Below, piece after piece: positions 17,403 through 25,523 of a stretch of 64,000 nucleotides of DNA. The first letter of the stretch is position 1; every line of letters begins with the position of its first letter. The notes beneath the pieces are model-generated. The model was not told the DNA's origin and did not search any database. It saw nothing but the letters and a program-made list of their open reading frames with translations. This DNA is from Anaerolineae bacterium. Its GTDB lineage: Bacteria > Chloroflexota > Anaerolineae > Aggregatilineales > Phototrophicaceae. The stretch lies in NCBI GenBank assembly GCA_022821805.1, contig JAJECX010000018.1:1-64000 (forward strand), read 5' to 3'. The translations under genes were made by a program, and so were the position numbers.

Positions 17403-19139
17403 GTGGCGCCTGTGACTGAACGCTTGGTCTTTCAACCGGATGCCTCCCTCAGCTTGCAGCGCGGCATCAATCTGATCGTCGACGCCATCCGCCCGACGCT
17501 CGGACCCATCCCGCGAACGGTCGCCGTCAGTCAAGCCCTCGACGGCAAGCCGCCCGAACTGCTGGACAAAGGCGGTCTCATCGCGCGGCGCATTAGCGAC
17601 CTGCCCGATCGCGATGCCGATATGGGCGCCATGCTGCTGCGGCAGATGCTTTGGCAACTCTATGAAGAATGCGGCGATGGCGCCGCGACCGCCGCCGTCA
17701 TCTTCCAATCGATCTACAACGATGGCTTAAAATACCTCGTCGCTGGCGGGAACGCCATGCGGCTGCGGCAGTGTCTCGCGGAGTGCCTTGATATCGTTCT
17801 TGCCGCGCTCGCCGAGATGACTGCGCCGATATCGGGGGTAGAGCAATTGGCGCAACTGGCGGAGTGCATCTGCCATGACCGCGAACTCTCCGAGAAACTG
17901 GGCGAGATTTTCGACTTCATCGGCGAGCACGGACAGCTTGATGTACGGCGGGGCCATACGCGCGCCATCGAGCGCGACTACATGAAGGGCATGTATTGGA
18001 GGCGCGGCGCTGTCTCGCGGGCGATGCTCAGCGGTGGCAAAGAGACGGATCGCATCGTCATGAACGACGCCGCCATCCTGCTCAGCGATCTCGATATCGA
18101 GGACCCGCGCGACCTGCTGCCCGTTATCAGCATGCTCATGCGCGCCGGCGCCAAGTCGCTGCTCCTGGTGGGCGAGAAATTCTCCGAGCCGGTCATCAAC
18201 TTCATCCTCAACAACAAGAAGCCGGACGAATTCCGCCTTGTCGCGGTCAAAACGCCAGGCAGCACCCCCGACGAGCGGCGCGCCCACTTGAGCGACATGG
18301 CGGTGATCACCGGCGCGATTCCGCTTTTCAAAGCGGCGGGCGATACGCTTGCGTCGCCGCTTACCCCGCCCCCGGCCCCTCCCCGAAGCATCAGGGGTCG
18401 CGTAGACACAGACCCGTCGAAGGGGAGAACTTCCCCCCAATGCTTTGGGGGGACTGAGGGGGGTAGCCACAGCAGGAATAGCCATTTTGGACAAGCGAAA
18501 CAGGTCTGGGTCGAGCGGACCATGTTCGGCTTGGTCTCCGACCGCGAAGACCAGACGGAACTCACTGAGCATTTGGCCGATCTGCTTGAACTGGTGGAAT
18601 ACGCCACCGACCAAGAATCGGAAGCATTCCTGCGCGAGCGAATCGGCAAGATATTGGGCGGGGTAGCGATTCTGCGCATCGGGGATGCCGTGCCGACGCG
18701 GATGCACAGCCGCATCGCAATCGCAAAAGAGACGGCAAAGTCACTGCGCCGCGCTTTACGCGATGGCATCGTTCCGGGCGGCGGCGTCGCCCTGCTGGCT
18801 TGTCGCGACGCGCTGGAATCGGCGCAATACCTCGCCAGCGACAGCGATGCGCGCGCTGCCAAGCGCATATTGCTGCAAGCATTGGAGCAGCCAATCCACA
18901 CGATATGCCATAACGCCGGCTTCGACTCAGCCAAGCTCGCCGAGTTACATGGCAATCCCGGCGGATACGGTATCGACGTCCGCAGTGGCGCCATCGTCGA
19001 TGTATTCGAAGCAGGCATTGTCGACGTTGCCTCAGTGCTTGAGTCGGCTCTGCGCGGCGCGGTCACCAGTGCGGCGCTAGCCTTGACCATTGATGTGCTG
19101 CTGCATCACAAATCGCCCGAGCAAAGCTATACGCCCTGA
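17403..19139 (+). CDS. Divergent GroEL-like chaperonin with a repeat-derived insertion
   Basis: This protein of about 578 residues aligns by eye along its length with group I chaperonins: IRPTLGPIPRTV, the ATP-binding GDGAATAAVIF, the apical segment, and GIVPGGGVALL near the C-terminus. The Asp87 equivalent is kept. The Asp52 equivalent (KDG in E. coli) reads KGG, and the position of catalytic Asp398 reads Glu (KETAK); both come from hand alignment. Residues about 320-360 are encoded by family B and C repeats placed just before FGQAKQV (GroEL LGQAKRV). No groES is adjacent. The GTG start at 17403 is tentative (GTG 17412 possible). It is probably a paralogue with a changed function, not the housekeeping GroEL. 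Confidence 0.78.
   Translation: MAPVTERLVFQPDASLSLQRGINLIVDAIRPTLGPIPRTVAVSQALDGKPPELLDKGGLIARRISDLPDRDADMGAMLLRQMLWQLYEECGDGAATAAVIFQSIYNDGLKYLVAGGNAMRLRQCLAECLDIVLAALAEMTAPISGVEQLAQLAECICHDRELSEKLGEIFDFIGEHGQLDVRRGHTRAIERDYMKGMYWRRGAVSRAMLSGGKETDRIVMNDAAILLSDLDIEDPRDLLPVISMLMRAGAKSLLLVGEKFSEPVINFILNNKKPDEFRLVAVKTPGSTPDERRAHLSDMAVITGAIPLFKAAGDTLASPLTPPPAPPRSIRGRVDTDPSKGRTSPQCFGGTEGGSHSRNSHFGQAKQVWVERTMFGLVSDREDQTELTEHLADLLELVEYATDQESEAFLRERIGKILGGVAILRIGDAVPTRMHSRIAIAKETAKSLRRALRDGIVPGGGVALLACRDALESAQYLASDSDARAAKRILLQALEQPIHTICHNAGFDSAKLAELHGNPGGYGIDVRSGAIVDVFEAGIVDVASVLESALRGAVTSAALALTIDVLLHHKSPEQSYTP
18364..18427. repeat. Family B repeat inside the chaperonin gene
   Basis: CCCCGCCCCCGGCCCC and GAAGGGGAG flank a loop with CGCGTAGACACA at 18399-18410. 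It is read in frame, without stops, as part of the chaperonin. Confidence 0.85.
18431..18472. repeat. Family C palindromic repeat inside the chaperonin gene
   Basis: TTCCCCCCAATGCTTTGGGG followed by GGACTGAGGGGGGTAGCCAC; nearly identical to the copy at 45401. It is also read through in frame. Confidence 0.85.
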
Positions 19140-19238
19140 TCGTCGCGTCCAAGCGCGATCAGCCGCGTATGCTTTGACGCGCCGCCAACTTCCGCTAAGA
19201 TACCCATACAGGCATTGCTTTCACGGAGCTTTCGCAAC

Positions 19239-20174
19239 ATGCTTTCTTGGCGTCTCTGGCGCACCATCGCCGACGTAGACATCAACGATCCCATCATCCG
19301 GCGCGTCAGCCAAATCCAGCGGCTCTCCGTCCGCTCAATGCCACGTTGGAAAATGTCGCGGCTCGGCTGGCTGATCGCCGCCCTCAGCGCCAGTTTCGCC
19401 CTCGTCCTGGCGCCGCAAATGCTGGCTCTCGTACTGGTCACGCCGATGATCATGATCTCGCTGATCGTGGCGGCGCCCGCTTACCTGCCCGCTCTCGTTG
19501 TGCTGGCGGGCGCGTATTCCACCGGCGAAATCATCAGCGGCATCTATCGCGAAAAACATCAATACACCTACGATCTCATCTGCGCATCCACCTTGGGCAA
19601 GCTCAACGCCAGCTGGTCCTTCGCCACCGGCATCCTTCATCGCGGCGCCTATTTTCTGCCACTGCGCTGGGGGACGCGGATCTCGCTGCGCTTTGGCGCG
19701 GCGGCGCTCGCCGGAGTAACGATGGTGACGCTGCTATTCGCCTTGACCGGCCGCGCTTTTTTTGGCATTGAGCAGCTGCGCCTGCTGCTGCTGCCGCTGC
19801 TGACCCTGGCGGTATATTTCACCAATATGACGCAGACCTTCGCGCTCAGCCACATCATCGGCCTGCTGGCCAGCAGCTTCGATTTGGCGAAACGCGACGC
19901 CATGCTGGCCGGCTTGGTCGGCTACGCGCTGCTCAACACGCTGCCGCTGGTCGGCGCTGCGTTCTTGTATTTTCCTTTTCGCTGGTGCGTCTTCGAGCCG
20001 CATCCGCTGGCGCAGTTGGCGGTAGAGGCATCTGCGCTGTTGCTGATTGTCGCCGGGCGCGAGCTGGTGATCGTGGCGCTGTGGTCGGCGCTGAAGCGGC
20101 GGATGGAGTGGGGGCGAGTGCCCAAGATTCCTAGCTTGTATCCTCAGCATACTCCAGCAATTTCTTTATTTTGA
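19239..20174 (+). CDS. Polytopic membrane protein of unknown function
   Basis: This protein of 311 residues has about six hydrophobic segments, for example LGWLIAALSASFALVLAPQM, FGAAALAGVTMVTLLFAL and LRLLLLPLLTLAVYF, with a 40-residue cytoplasmic-looking N-terminus. I do not recognise the family; it could be a transporter component. ATG 19239 has GGAG 10 bases upstream; a TTG at 19215 lies before that site. The last 14 codons overlap the convergent helicase gene by 44 bases, where base composition falls sharply, so the natural C-terminus may have been replaced when the helicase segment arrived. Confidence 0.65.
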   Translation: MLSWRLWRTIADVDINDPIIRRVSQIQRLSVRSMPRWKMSRLGWLIAALSASFALVLAPQMLALVLVTPMIMISLIVAAPAYLPALVVLAGAYSTGEIISGIYREKHQYTYDLICASTLGKLNASWSFATGILHRGAYFLPLRWGTRISLRFGAAALAGVTMVTLLFALTGRAFFGIEQLRLLLLPLLTLAVYFTNMTQTFALSHIIGLLASSFDLAKRDAMLAGLVGYALLNTLPLVGAAFLYFPFRWCVFEPHPLAQLAVEASALLLIVAGRELVIVALWSALKRRMEWGRVPKIPSLYPQHTPAISLF

Positions 20175-23100
20175 AGGTAACGTTTACCACCGAGGGGTCT
20201 TCTAGTTCTGGGAACGGATATCTATGTATGTAACATAATTTCTGTGGTTTGTCGTCTTCTACGTAGACAAGCGCTAGTATGTAGTTTTCGTTTTCGCTAC
20301 AGTTTAACGCCGTATTCAGTTCGTTTCTTGTGAGTGTAACTGTTGGTGCGTCTGCTCGACGGCCTTTTACCTCTATAAAACGTAAGTCGCCATCCTTGTC
20401 TCGGCTCTCGATGTCATAACCGCGATTCTTTTCGCTGACGTCTTCTGGTAGATTTCCTAGAGAGATTTCTTTGTCCATGACTGCTTGCATGGCGATATTT
20501 TCTGTAAATTTTTTCTCGCTTGCCTCATTACCAGACTGATGTCCACAAACCAATAAACTGGCAGGAACAATATAAGCGGCACTCTTTACTTTCGGGGGGA
20601 TTACTCTAGTCGAATGTGCATTTTCTAACTGCTGTAGCTTCTGTTCTAGGTGTAACTCAACTTCCTTTAGTTGCTGTAGGTTTTTCTCCGGAGGGACTGC
20701 ATCTTCTAGGCTTTCATCCGATCGGTCTAATTGATTTTGTATGTCTTCCAGTTCCTCTTGAATCCACAGCTTTTGCGCCGTCTTGGACCAGTCATTCTGT
20801 CCTTTCCATTTATCAGATTTGCGAGTCAACGATTCTTGCCGAGCCAATAGGACTTCATATCGACTGAGGCGTCTAGTTCGTTTCTCCATATGGTCACGTT
20901 CTTCCGACTTCCTATACTGCCTCAATTGCGAAATTCGTTCACTAATGGCCGCCTTTTCCTTATTCACGCGTTTCAGTCGACGCGCTTCAACTTCTTCTCT
21001 ATGAGCCGGGACAAAGTCATCCCTAACGTATTCCTCGGCTTTCCTTGCAGCGTCTTCAATTTTGATACTGCTCTGTGCCATTAGGCCATTTATACTTTCT
21101 CGCTCTTCTGCCTTTGGTGGTCTATAGTCGATATACGGTGGAGTACCAACTTCTCGCTGCATTCCGTATTGAGTGATTTCTACAAAGTGGAGTTTTCGCG
21201 TGATATACCGCCCAGAATTGGCATTTCCTGACTTTGCTTCGCAAAGTGCATATTCTACGTAAAACAGAATCCGGGGCTGGGAAATCGCATTATTCTCATC
21301 AACCAGTACTGTGCCTTGATTAAGCACGTCTTTCTCGCGAAGTATCAGGCTTATGGTGGCCTCAAGTAACTGGTGCCGCGAATGCAGAAGCTCCGCGTCC
21401 GGCCGACCTTTAGTTTGAATTAGTGCCTTATCAAAGCAGATATGTCTGTAATTCTCTGACACCCGGATATTGATATCCCGTGCATGATTACGAATGGCAG
21501 CGGGTACATGTTCGATAACATAACGACCCGGCTCGCGCAGACGCCTGTTAAGCTTGCCTCCAAGATGCTCGAATGCGAGGGCAAAAAAATCTCGGACATA
21601 GCGAGGTTGCAAACGCCCAGCCGCGATTCTTTGCATTTTCTCGCGGACTTCTGCCTCATCATCAGAATCAATTGTGCTTATCGCGAAAGCGTTTCTGTCA
21701 ATAAGCTCCTTGATTCGATCACGATTTATTAGATTGTTGATTCTTTCGTCGGTATTGGATGCAGCATCTGGATTGCTATCGTCTAATATTGCCTTTCTAT
21801 GCAATTCCATAAGCGATGCTTCTGAAACCACCTGACCCAGTACATCATATACTTTCCCGCCAAGATCCTTTCGTATCGTCTCAATTTTCCTGAGCAATGT
21901 ACTCTGTACATAGCCCTCGACCGTCCCCGACGCTACAAGATTCCACATATAACAGTCTTTGGTCTGACCGATACGGTGGATTCGCCCGAAGCGCTGTTCC
22001 AAACGGTTGGGATTCCAAGGCAAATCATAATTCACCATCATATGCACAAATTGAAGATTTAGGCCTTCTCCAGCAGCATCATTCGCCACCATTACGCGCA
22101 CATTTGGATCTTCTCGAAAGCGTTTTATCCTTGCTTCGCGCTCGGACTCTTTGAGTCCTCCGCGATAGGTAATGACGGCATTGGGTTCCTGAAATAGCTC
22201 CATTAATTTCTTTTCGAGGTACAGAATGGTGTCCTTCCATTCCGTGAAGACAATAAGTTTGTTGTATTCGCCGATAGAAGGCAGGTCTTCTTCCCATAGC
22301 TTCCGCAGCGCTTCCCATTTTAGATCTTCGTTACTCCGGCATACGTCATATGCTTGTTCTTCTAATTCGTACAGCGTATCTATTTCTGCCTTAAGCAATT
22401 CTTGCTTCGTATTGCCAGTTTCAGAATCAGCTAATTCAAGTTCTATCTCCTCGTACCTTTCAGCTGTCATATCATATAGGTCTTCCTGACCAACATCTTC
22501 GTCTGCTGTGTCAGAAGAAGAGTCAAGGCATGAATTAAGTTGCTCCGTTAATCGTAGCCTTCGCGACTGCAATGACTTATAAATTGCTTCAGGAGACGAG
22601 GCAAGTCGCCGTTGGAGAATCTGGAGTGCAAACCCAACTCTATTCCTCTTCTGCGTACCGAGACTCTCTGCACGATTGAATTCGTGTACGATGTAATCTG
22701 TTAACTTGTGATAGAGGTATTCCGCTTCGCTGCCTAGCTCATAAGGGATAGTTTGTGCGTCACGATCAGTGAATAGATCATTGCCGTGAATATCTCGTAA
22801 CTCTTCTTTTACCCGTCGAAGCATGACGTCTGTGGCTTCTATGCGTTGGCTATAATCGAATGTCATTCCGCCGAATCGGTCGGGATCAAGAAGTTGAAGA
22901 AACAATTGAAACTCTGGCTCTTTGCCATTGTGTGGGGTTGCTGTCATCAGCAGGAAATGGCGTGATTGTCTACTTAGGATTTCGCCTAACTGATAGCTCT
23001 GTTTTTTGTCGATTCTATTGCCATAGACATTGGCCGACATCCTGTGCGCTTCGTCACATACGATCAGATCCCAATCTAGATCCTCGATCAACTCACGCAT

Positions 23101-23751
23101 AGTTGTGTCGTTTTTTGTTCCTCTAGCCCGATTCAACGTTACAATGACATTGTCAAGCAGCTTCAAAGGATTAGTTCTCGGCGATGAACTGATGTTTTCG
23201 CGCGTAAAGATAGTGAAGTCAAGTTGAAACTTCTGCCAAAGTTCCTGTTGCCATTGATTTGCCAGTGAATCGCCCGGTACACAAATTAAACAGTTCCGTA
23301 CATCCCCACGCGCAATTAGCTCTCGGATTAGCAGCCCTGCCATAATTGTCTTGCCTGCACCCGGGTCGTCCGCAAGTAAGAATCTCAATGGATAACGCGG
23401 CAACATCTCCTCATAGACAGCAATAACTTGGTGAGGCAATAATTCAACATTGGAAGTATGAATAGCCTGTGGCGACAACGCGTGAGAAGTCAGATCTATT
23501 CGGTATGCTTCCGACACAAGCTTGAAGAGATTGGCATCTGCGTCGAACGGCCAGCGGTCATTTTCTAATTCATCAAATTTACTTTCGTCTTCACGGTAGA
23601 GTAGAATTTCCTCCAGATTGCCATTAATGTCCTTGAAAATCACTTCCACCGTATGTTCAGTGTGCGGTGAAACGAGCCTCACTTGCTTTACTTGGCCTGA
23701 CGACAAGTCCCTAACTCGCATACCTTGTTGAAAATTTTCTAATCTAATCAC
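20131..23751 (-). CDS. SNF2/DEAH-type helicase with C-terminal DUF3883-like domain
   Basis: This 1206-residue superfamily 2 protein has Walker A DDPGAGKTIMAG (about 128-139), DEAHRM (233-238), LMTATPHNG (268-276) and motifs V-VI with ANDAAGEGLNLQF and EQRFGRIHRIGQ near residue 600. A charged coiled-coil region fills about 900-1060. The C-terminus (about 1110-1190: GYDIESRDKDG, RFIEVKGRR) fits a DUF3883/NO VEIN-type nuclease-like domain. Such helicases occur in DISARM (DrmD) and related defence loci, but no drmA, drmB or drmC is here. GC is about 40% against about 60% around it, so transfer is likely. The start is GTG after GAGAGA. Confidence 0.8.
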   Translation of the reverse strand: MIRLENFQQGMRVRDLSSGQVKQVRLVSPHTEHTVEVIFKDINGNLEEILLYREDESKFDELENDRWPFDADANLFKLVSEAYRIDLTSHALSPQAIHTSNVELLPHQVIAVYEEMLPRYPLRFLLADDPGAGKTIMAGLLIRELIARGDVRNCLICVPGDSLANQWQQELWQKFQLDFTIFTRENISSSPRTNPLKLLDNVIVTLNRARGTKNDTTMRELIEDLDWDLIVCDEAHRMSANVYGNRIDKKQSYQLGEILSRQSRHFLLMTATPHNGKEPEFQLFLQLLDPDRFGGMTFDYSQRIEATDVMLRRVKEELRDIHGNDLFTDRDAQTIPYELGSEAEYLYHKLTDYIVHEFNRAESLGTQKRNRVGFALQILQRRLASSPEAIYKSLQSRRLRLTEQLNSCLDSSSDTADEDVGQEDLYDMTAERYEEIELELADSETGNTKQELLKAEIDTLYELEEQAYDVCRSNEDLKWEALRKLWEEDLPSIGEYNKLIVFTEWKDTILYLEKKLMELFQEPNAVITYRGGLKESEREARIKRFREDPNVRVMVANDAAGEGLNLQFVHMMVNYDLPWNPNRLEQRFGRIHRIGQTKDCYMWNLVASGTVEGYVQSTLLRKIETIRKDLGGKVYDVLGQVVSEASLMELHRKAILDDSNPDAASNTDERINNLINRDRIKELIDRNAFAISTIDSDDEAEVREKMQRIAAGRLQPRYVRDFFALAFEHLGGKLNRRLREPGRYVIEHVPAAIRNHARDINIRVSENYRHICFDKALIQTKGRPDAELLHSRHQLLEATISLILREKDVLNQGTVLVDENNAISQPRILFYVEYALCEAKSGNANSGRYITRKLHFVEITQYGMQREVGTPPYIDYRPPKAEERESINGLMAQSSIKIEDAARKAEEYVRDDFVPAHREEVEARRLKRVNKEKAAISERISQLRQYRKSEERDHMEKRTRRLSRYEVLLARQESLTRKSDKWKGQNDWSKTAQKLWIQEELEDIQNQLDRSDESLEDAVPPEKNLQQLKEVELHLEQKLQQLENAHSTRVIPPKVKSAAYIVPASLLVCGHQSGNEASEKKFTENIAMQAVMDKEISLGNLPEDVSEKNRGYDIESRDKDGDLRFIEVKGRRADAPTVTLTRNELNTALNCSENENYILALVYVEDDKPQKLCYIHRYPFPELEDPSVVNVTFKIKKLLEYAEDTS

Positions 23752-23779
23752 GATAATCTCTCACGATATATCTCGATTC

Positions 23780-23797
23780 ATAATCTTAGCAGATTAT
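23780..23797. promoter_or_regulatory. Inverted repeat upstream of the helicase gene
   Basis: ATAATCT, 4 bases, AGATTAT: a perfect 7-bp dyad 29 bases before the helicase start in an AT-rich stretch. It could be an operator or, less likely, a terminator for mocA read on the other side. Confidence 0.4.
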
Positions 23798-23812
23798 TGA
23801 GTTTAACTGACA

Positions 23813-24508
23813 TTAAGAAGTGGGCAAACTCGAACAGCCGCACCCCATCACCCGCTCATACGCCTCGCGCGTATCCACATCCATCAGCACACCCTCGTCA
23901 TCAACATCCACCAGACGCAGCCGCTCCCGCGCCGCCTGAATCACATCGCGCGGCATCGCATCGGCAGGCAGCGCCAGCATCGCCGCCCAATAAGCCCGAT
24001 CCAGCAGCACCGGATGCCCGCGCTGCCCGCCATGTCGCGGCGCCACATTCCAGCCCGCTTCATGCGCCGCCGCCAACTGCCCGATCACTGCTATCGGCAC
24101 ACAGGGCATATCGGCCGGCTGAATGAAAGCAGCCGCGACGGGTTTGTTTCTACGCAACCCCAAGTCATCCGCCAGCGCGCGCAGGCCAACTTTGACCGAC
24201 GAAAGTATCTCACCCGTCGAAAAGTCCGGATTGTGTATGCAGGTTACATCAAGGTCCGCCAAGACAGCGCCGACCCGAGCAGCATCGCGTCCAGTGACAA
24301 CGACAACTTGCCCGATTGACGCATTGACGTATTTCGAGGCGACGTGACGCACGATCGCATCCCCATCGCGCCAAGGCAGCAGCAGCTTGTTCGCAACCAT
24401 GCGGCTTGACAATCCGGCTGCGAGGATGATCGCGCCAAACCTCGAATGTCTGTTTTCCTGCGCTCCCCTTCCCTCGTTCTGGGGGAAGGGGCTGGGGGAT
24501 GGGGGCAT
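23813..24508 (-). CDS. mocA: Molybdenum cofactor cytidylyltransferase/guanylyltransferase (MocA/MobA-like)
   Basis: This 231-residue nucleotidyltransferase has the signature AIILAAGLSSRM, a lysine in ANKLLLPW, PADMPCVP (metal-binding Asp) and RGHPVLL. It should add CMP (or GMP) to molybdopterin for the CoxL-type enzyme encoded in the same cluster; CMP is the usual form in that family. The only usable start is the ATG at 24508, which lies in a family B repeat: the first 16 or so residues (MPPSPSPFPQNEGRG) are repeat-encoded, and no ATG, GTG or TTG lies between them and the conserved domain. It starts 4 bases after the stop of the molybdopterin-binding gene. Confidence 0.82.
   Translation of the reverse strand: MPPSPSPFPQNEGRGAQENRHSRFGAIILAAGLSSRMVANKLLLPWRDGDAIVRHVASKYVNASIGQVVVVTGRDAARVGAVLADLDVTCIHNPDFSTGEILSSVKVGLRALADDLGLRRNKPVAAAFIQPADMPCVPIAVIGQLAAAHEAGWNVAPRHGGQRGHPVLLDRAYWAAMLALPADAMPRDVIQAARERLRLVDVDDEGVLMDVDTREAYERVMGCGCSSLPTS
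24462..24506. repeat. Family B repeat forming the 5' end of mocA
   Basis: GCTCCCCTTCCC, a TCGTTCT loop and GGGGGAAGGGG, followed by CTGGGGGATGGGGGC. The reverse strand gives the mocA start codon and leader codons. Confidence 0.85.
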
Positions 24509-24512
24509 TCTG

Positions 24513-25523
24513 TCAATCCGTCTTGCTGCGCGGCATCGGACGCTCGGCGATGTCTTTCAGCAATCCGCCATGCCCCATCGACACCAGGTTGGCGCGGGTC
24601 AGGCGCTCGCCGCTCAGCAAGCGCGGCAGGATCCAGTCGATGACATTCGTCTTTGGCGACTTGATGCAGCCCGGCGCGCCAACCACCGGCACATCGCCCA
24701 GATATCCCATCATCAGCAGCGTGCCCGGATCGACCGGCACGCCATGCAGGGTAATGCTCCCGCCCGCCAGCAGCAGCGCCGACGGCGCCACATCTTCGCG
24801 GTCGATGATCGCGGAGATGCCCGCGACCAGGATCATGTCCGCCGTCGTCTGCGATCGTATCGCCGCCGCGATCGACTCGGCATTGTGCTGAGTAAATATC
24901 GGTTCAAGCAGCCGGCTGCCCCAGCCCTCGATCCGCCGGCGCACTGGCTCGTGGAAGCTCTTCATCAGGCGCGCTCGAGTCGACTCCGTGCCGGAAACGA
25001 TCAACGCCACCCGTTGCTTTTCCAGCGGCTTCACCTGCAAAACCGCCCCGCTCGCTTCGGCGATGCGCTCCACATCGACCACCCGCGCCGCCGGCACGCC
25101 AAAGGGCACGACTTTGACCAAGGCAACCATATCGCGGATATCAACCAAGCTGTATTCGCGCAGGGTCGCGATGGTGATGCCGTCGTAGATATTGTTGATC
25201 AACTCAAGCTGGGGCACATCAATATGCAGGACGCCCCGTACCGCAGCCGTGAGATTTGCCCTTCCAACGCCGGGCGCGCGCATCCGAACGTGGCTGCCGG
25301 CCACTGCCGCGCCAATCCGCTCGGCGGCGGCATCTTCGTGTAAGTCGGCGGCGCTCAACTGCGTTACGGTAACCCGCTCAAACCCGTGTTGGCGAAGCGC
25401 TGTCAAATCCGACGCGGCAATACGGTGTCCTTTGTTCAATAACAGTTTGCCGGCTTTGTCGTAGAGTTTGTGCGCCAATATCGCGCCGACCGACTCTTCA
25501 ATCGGCGCTTCACCGAACTTCAT
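24513..25523 (-). CDS. Molybdopterin-binding protein (MoaB/MoeA-type domain)
   Basis: This 336-residue protein is found beside molybdenum hydroxylase genes. The C-terminal half has the molybdopterin-binding fold: VALIVSGTESTRA, then ADMILVAGISAIIDREDV, then GVPVDPGTLLMMGYLGDVPV and VGAPGCIKSPKTNV. The N-terminal 60 residues (ESVGAILAHKLYDKAGKLLL) are a small separate domain. It probably binds molybdopterin or delivers cofactor during maturation; enzymatic activity is not proven. Its ATG overlaps the xdhC stop by 4 bases (ATGA). Confidence 0.8.
   Translation of the reverse strand: MKFGEAPIEESVGAILAHKLYDKAGKLLLNKGHRIAASDLTALRQHGFERVTVTQLSAADLHEDAAAERIGAAVAGSHVRMRAPGVGRANLTAAVRGVLHIDVPQLELINNIYDGITIATLREYSLVDIRDMVALVKVVPFGVPAARVVDVERIAEASGAVLQVKPLEKQRVALIVSGTESTRARLMKSFHEPVRRRIEGWGSRLLEPIFTQHNAESIAAAIRSQTTADMILVAGISAIIDREDVAPSALLLAGGSITLHGVPVDPGTLLMMGYLGDVPVVGAPGCIKSPKTNVIDWILPRLLSGERLTRANLVSMGHGGLLKDIAERPMPRSKTD

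Noticed and set aside
17727..19090. Long antisense frames (326 and 370 residues) across the chaperonin gene
   Set aside because: They are shadows of the chaperonin codons and have no recognisable motif.
20131..23751. A DISARM system
   Set aside because: The helicase is DrmD-like, but no drmA, drmB, drmC or linked methylase gene is adjacent.
24145..24157. Further copy of the TGTCTACG word in mocA
   Set aside because: The match is partial and lies within conserved coding sequence, so it is probably chance.
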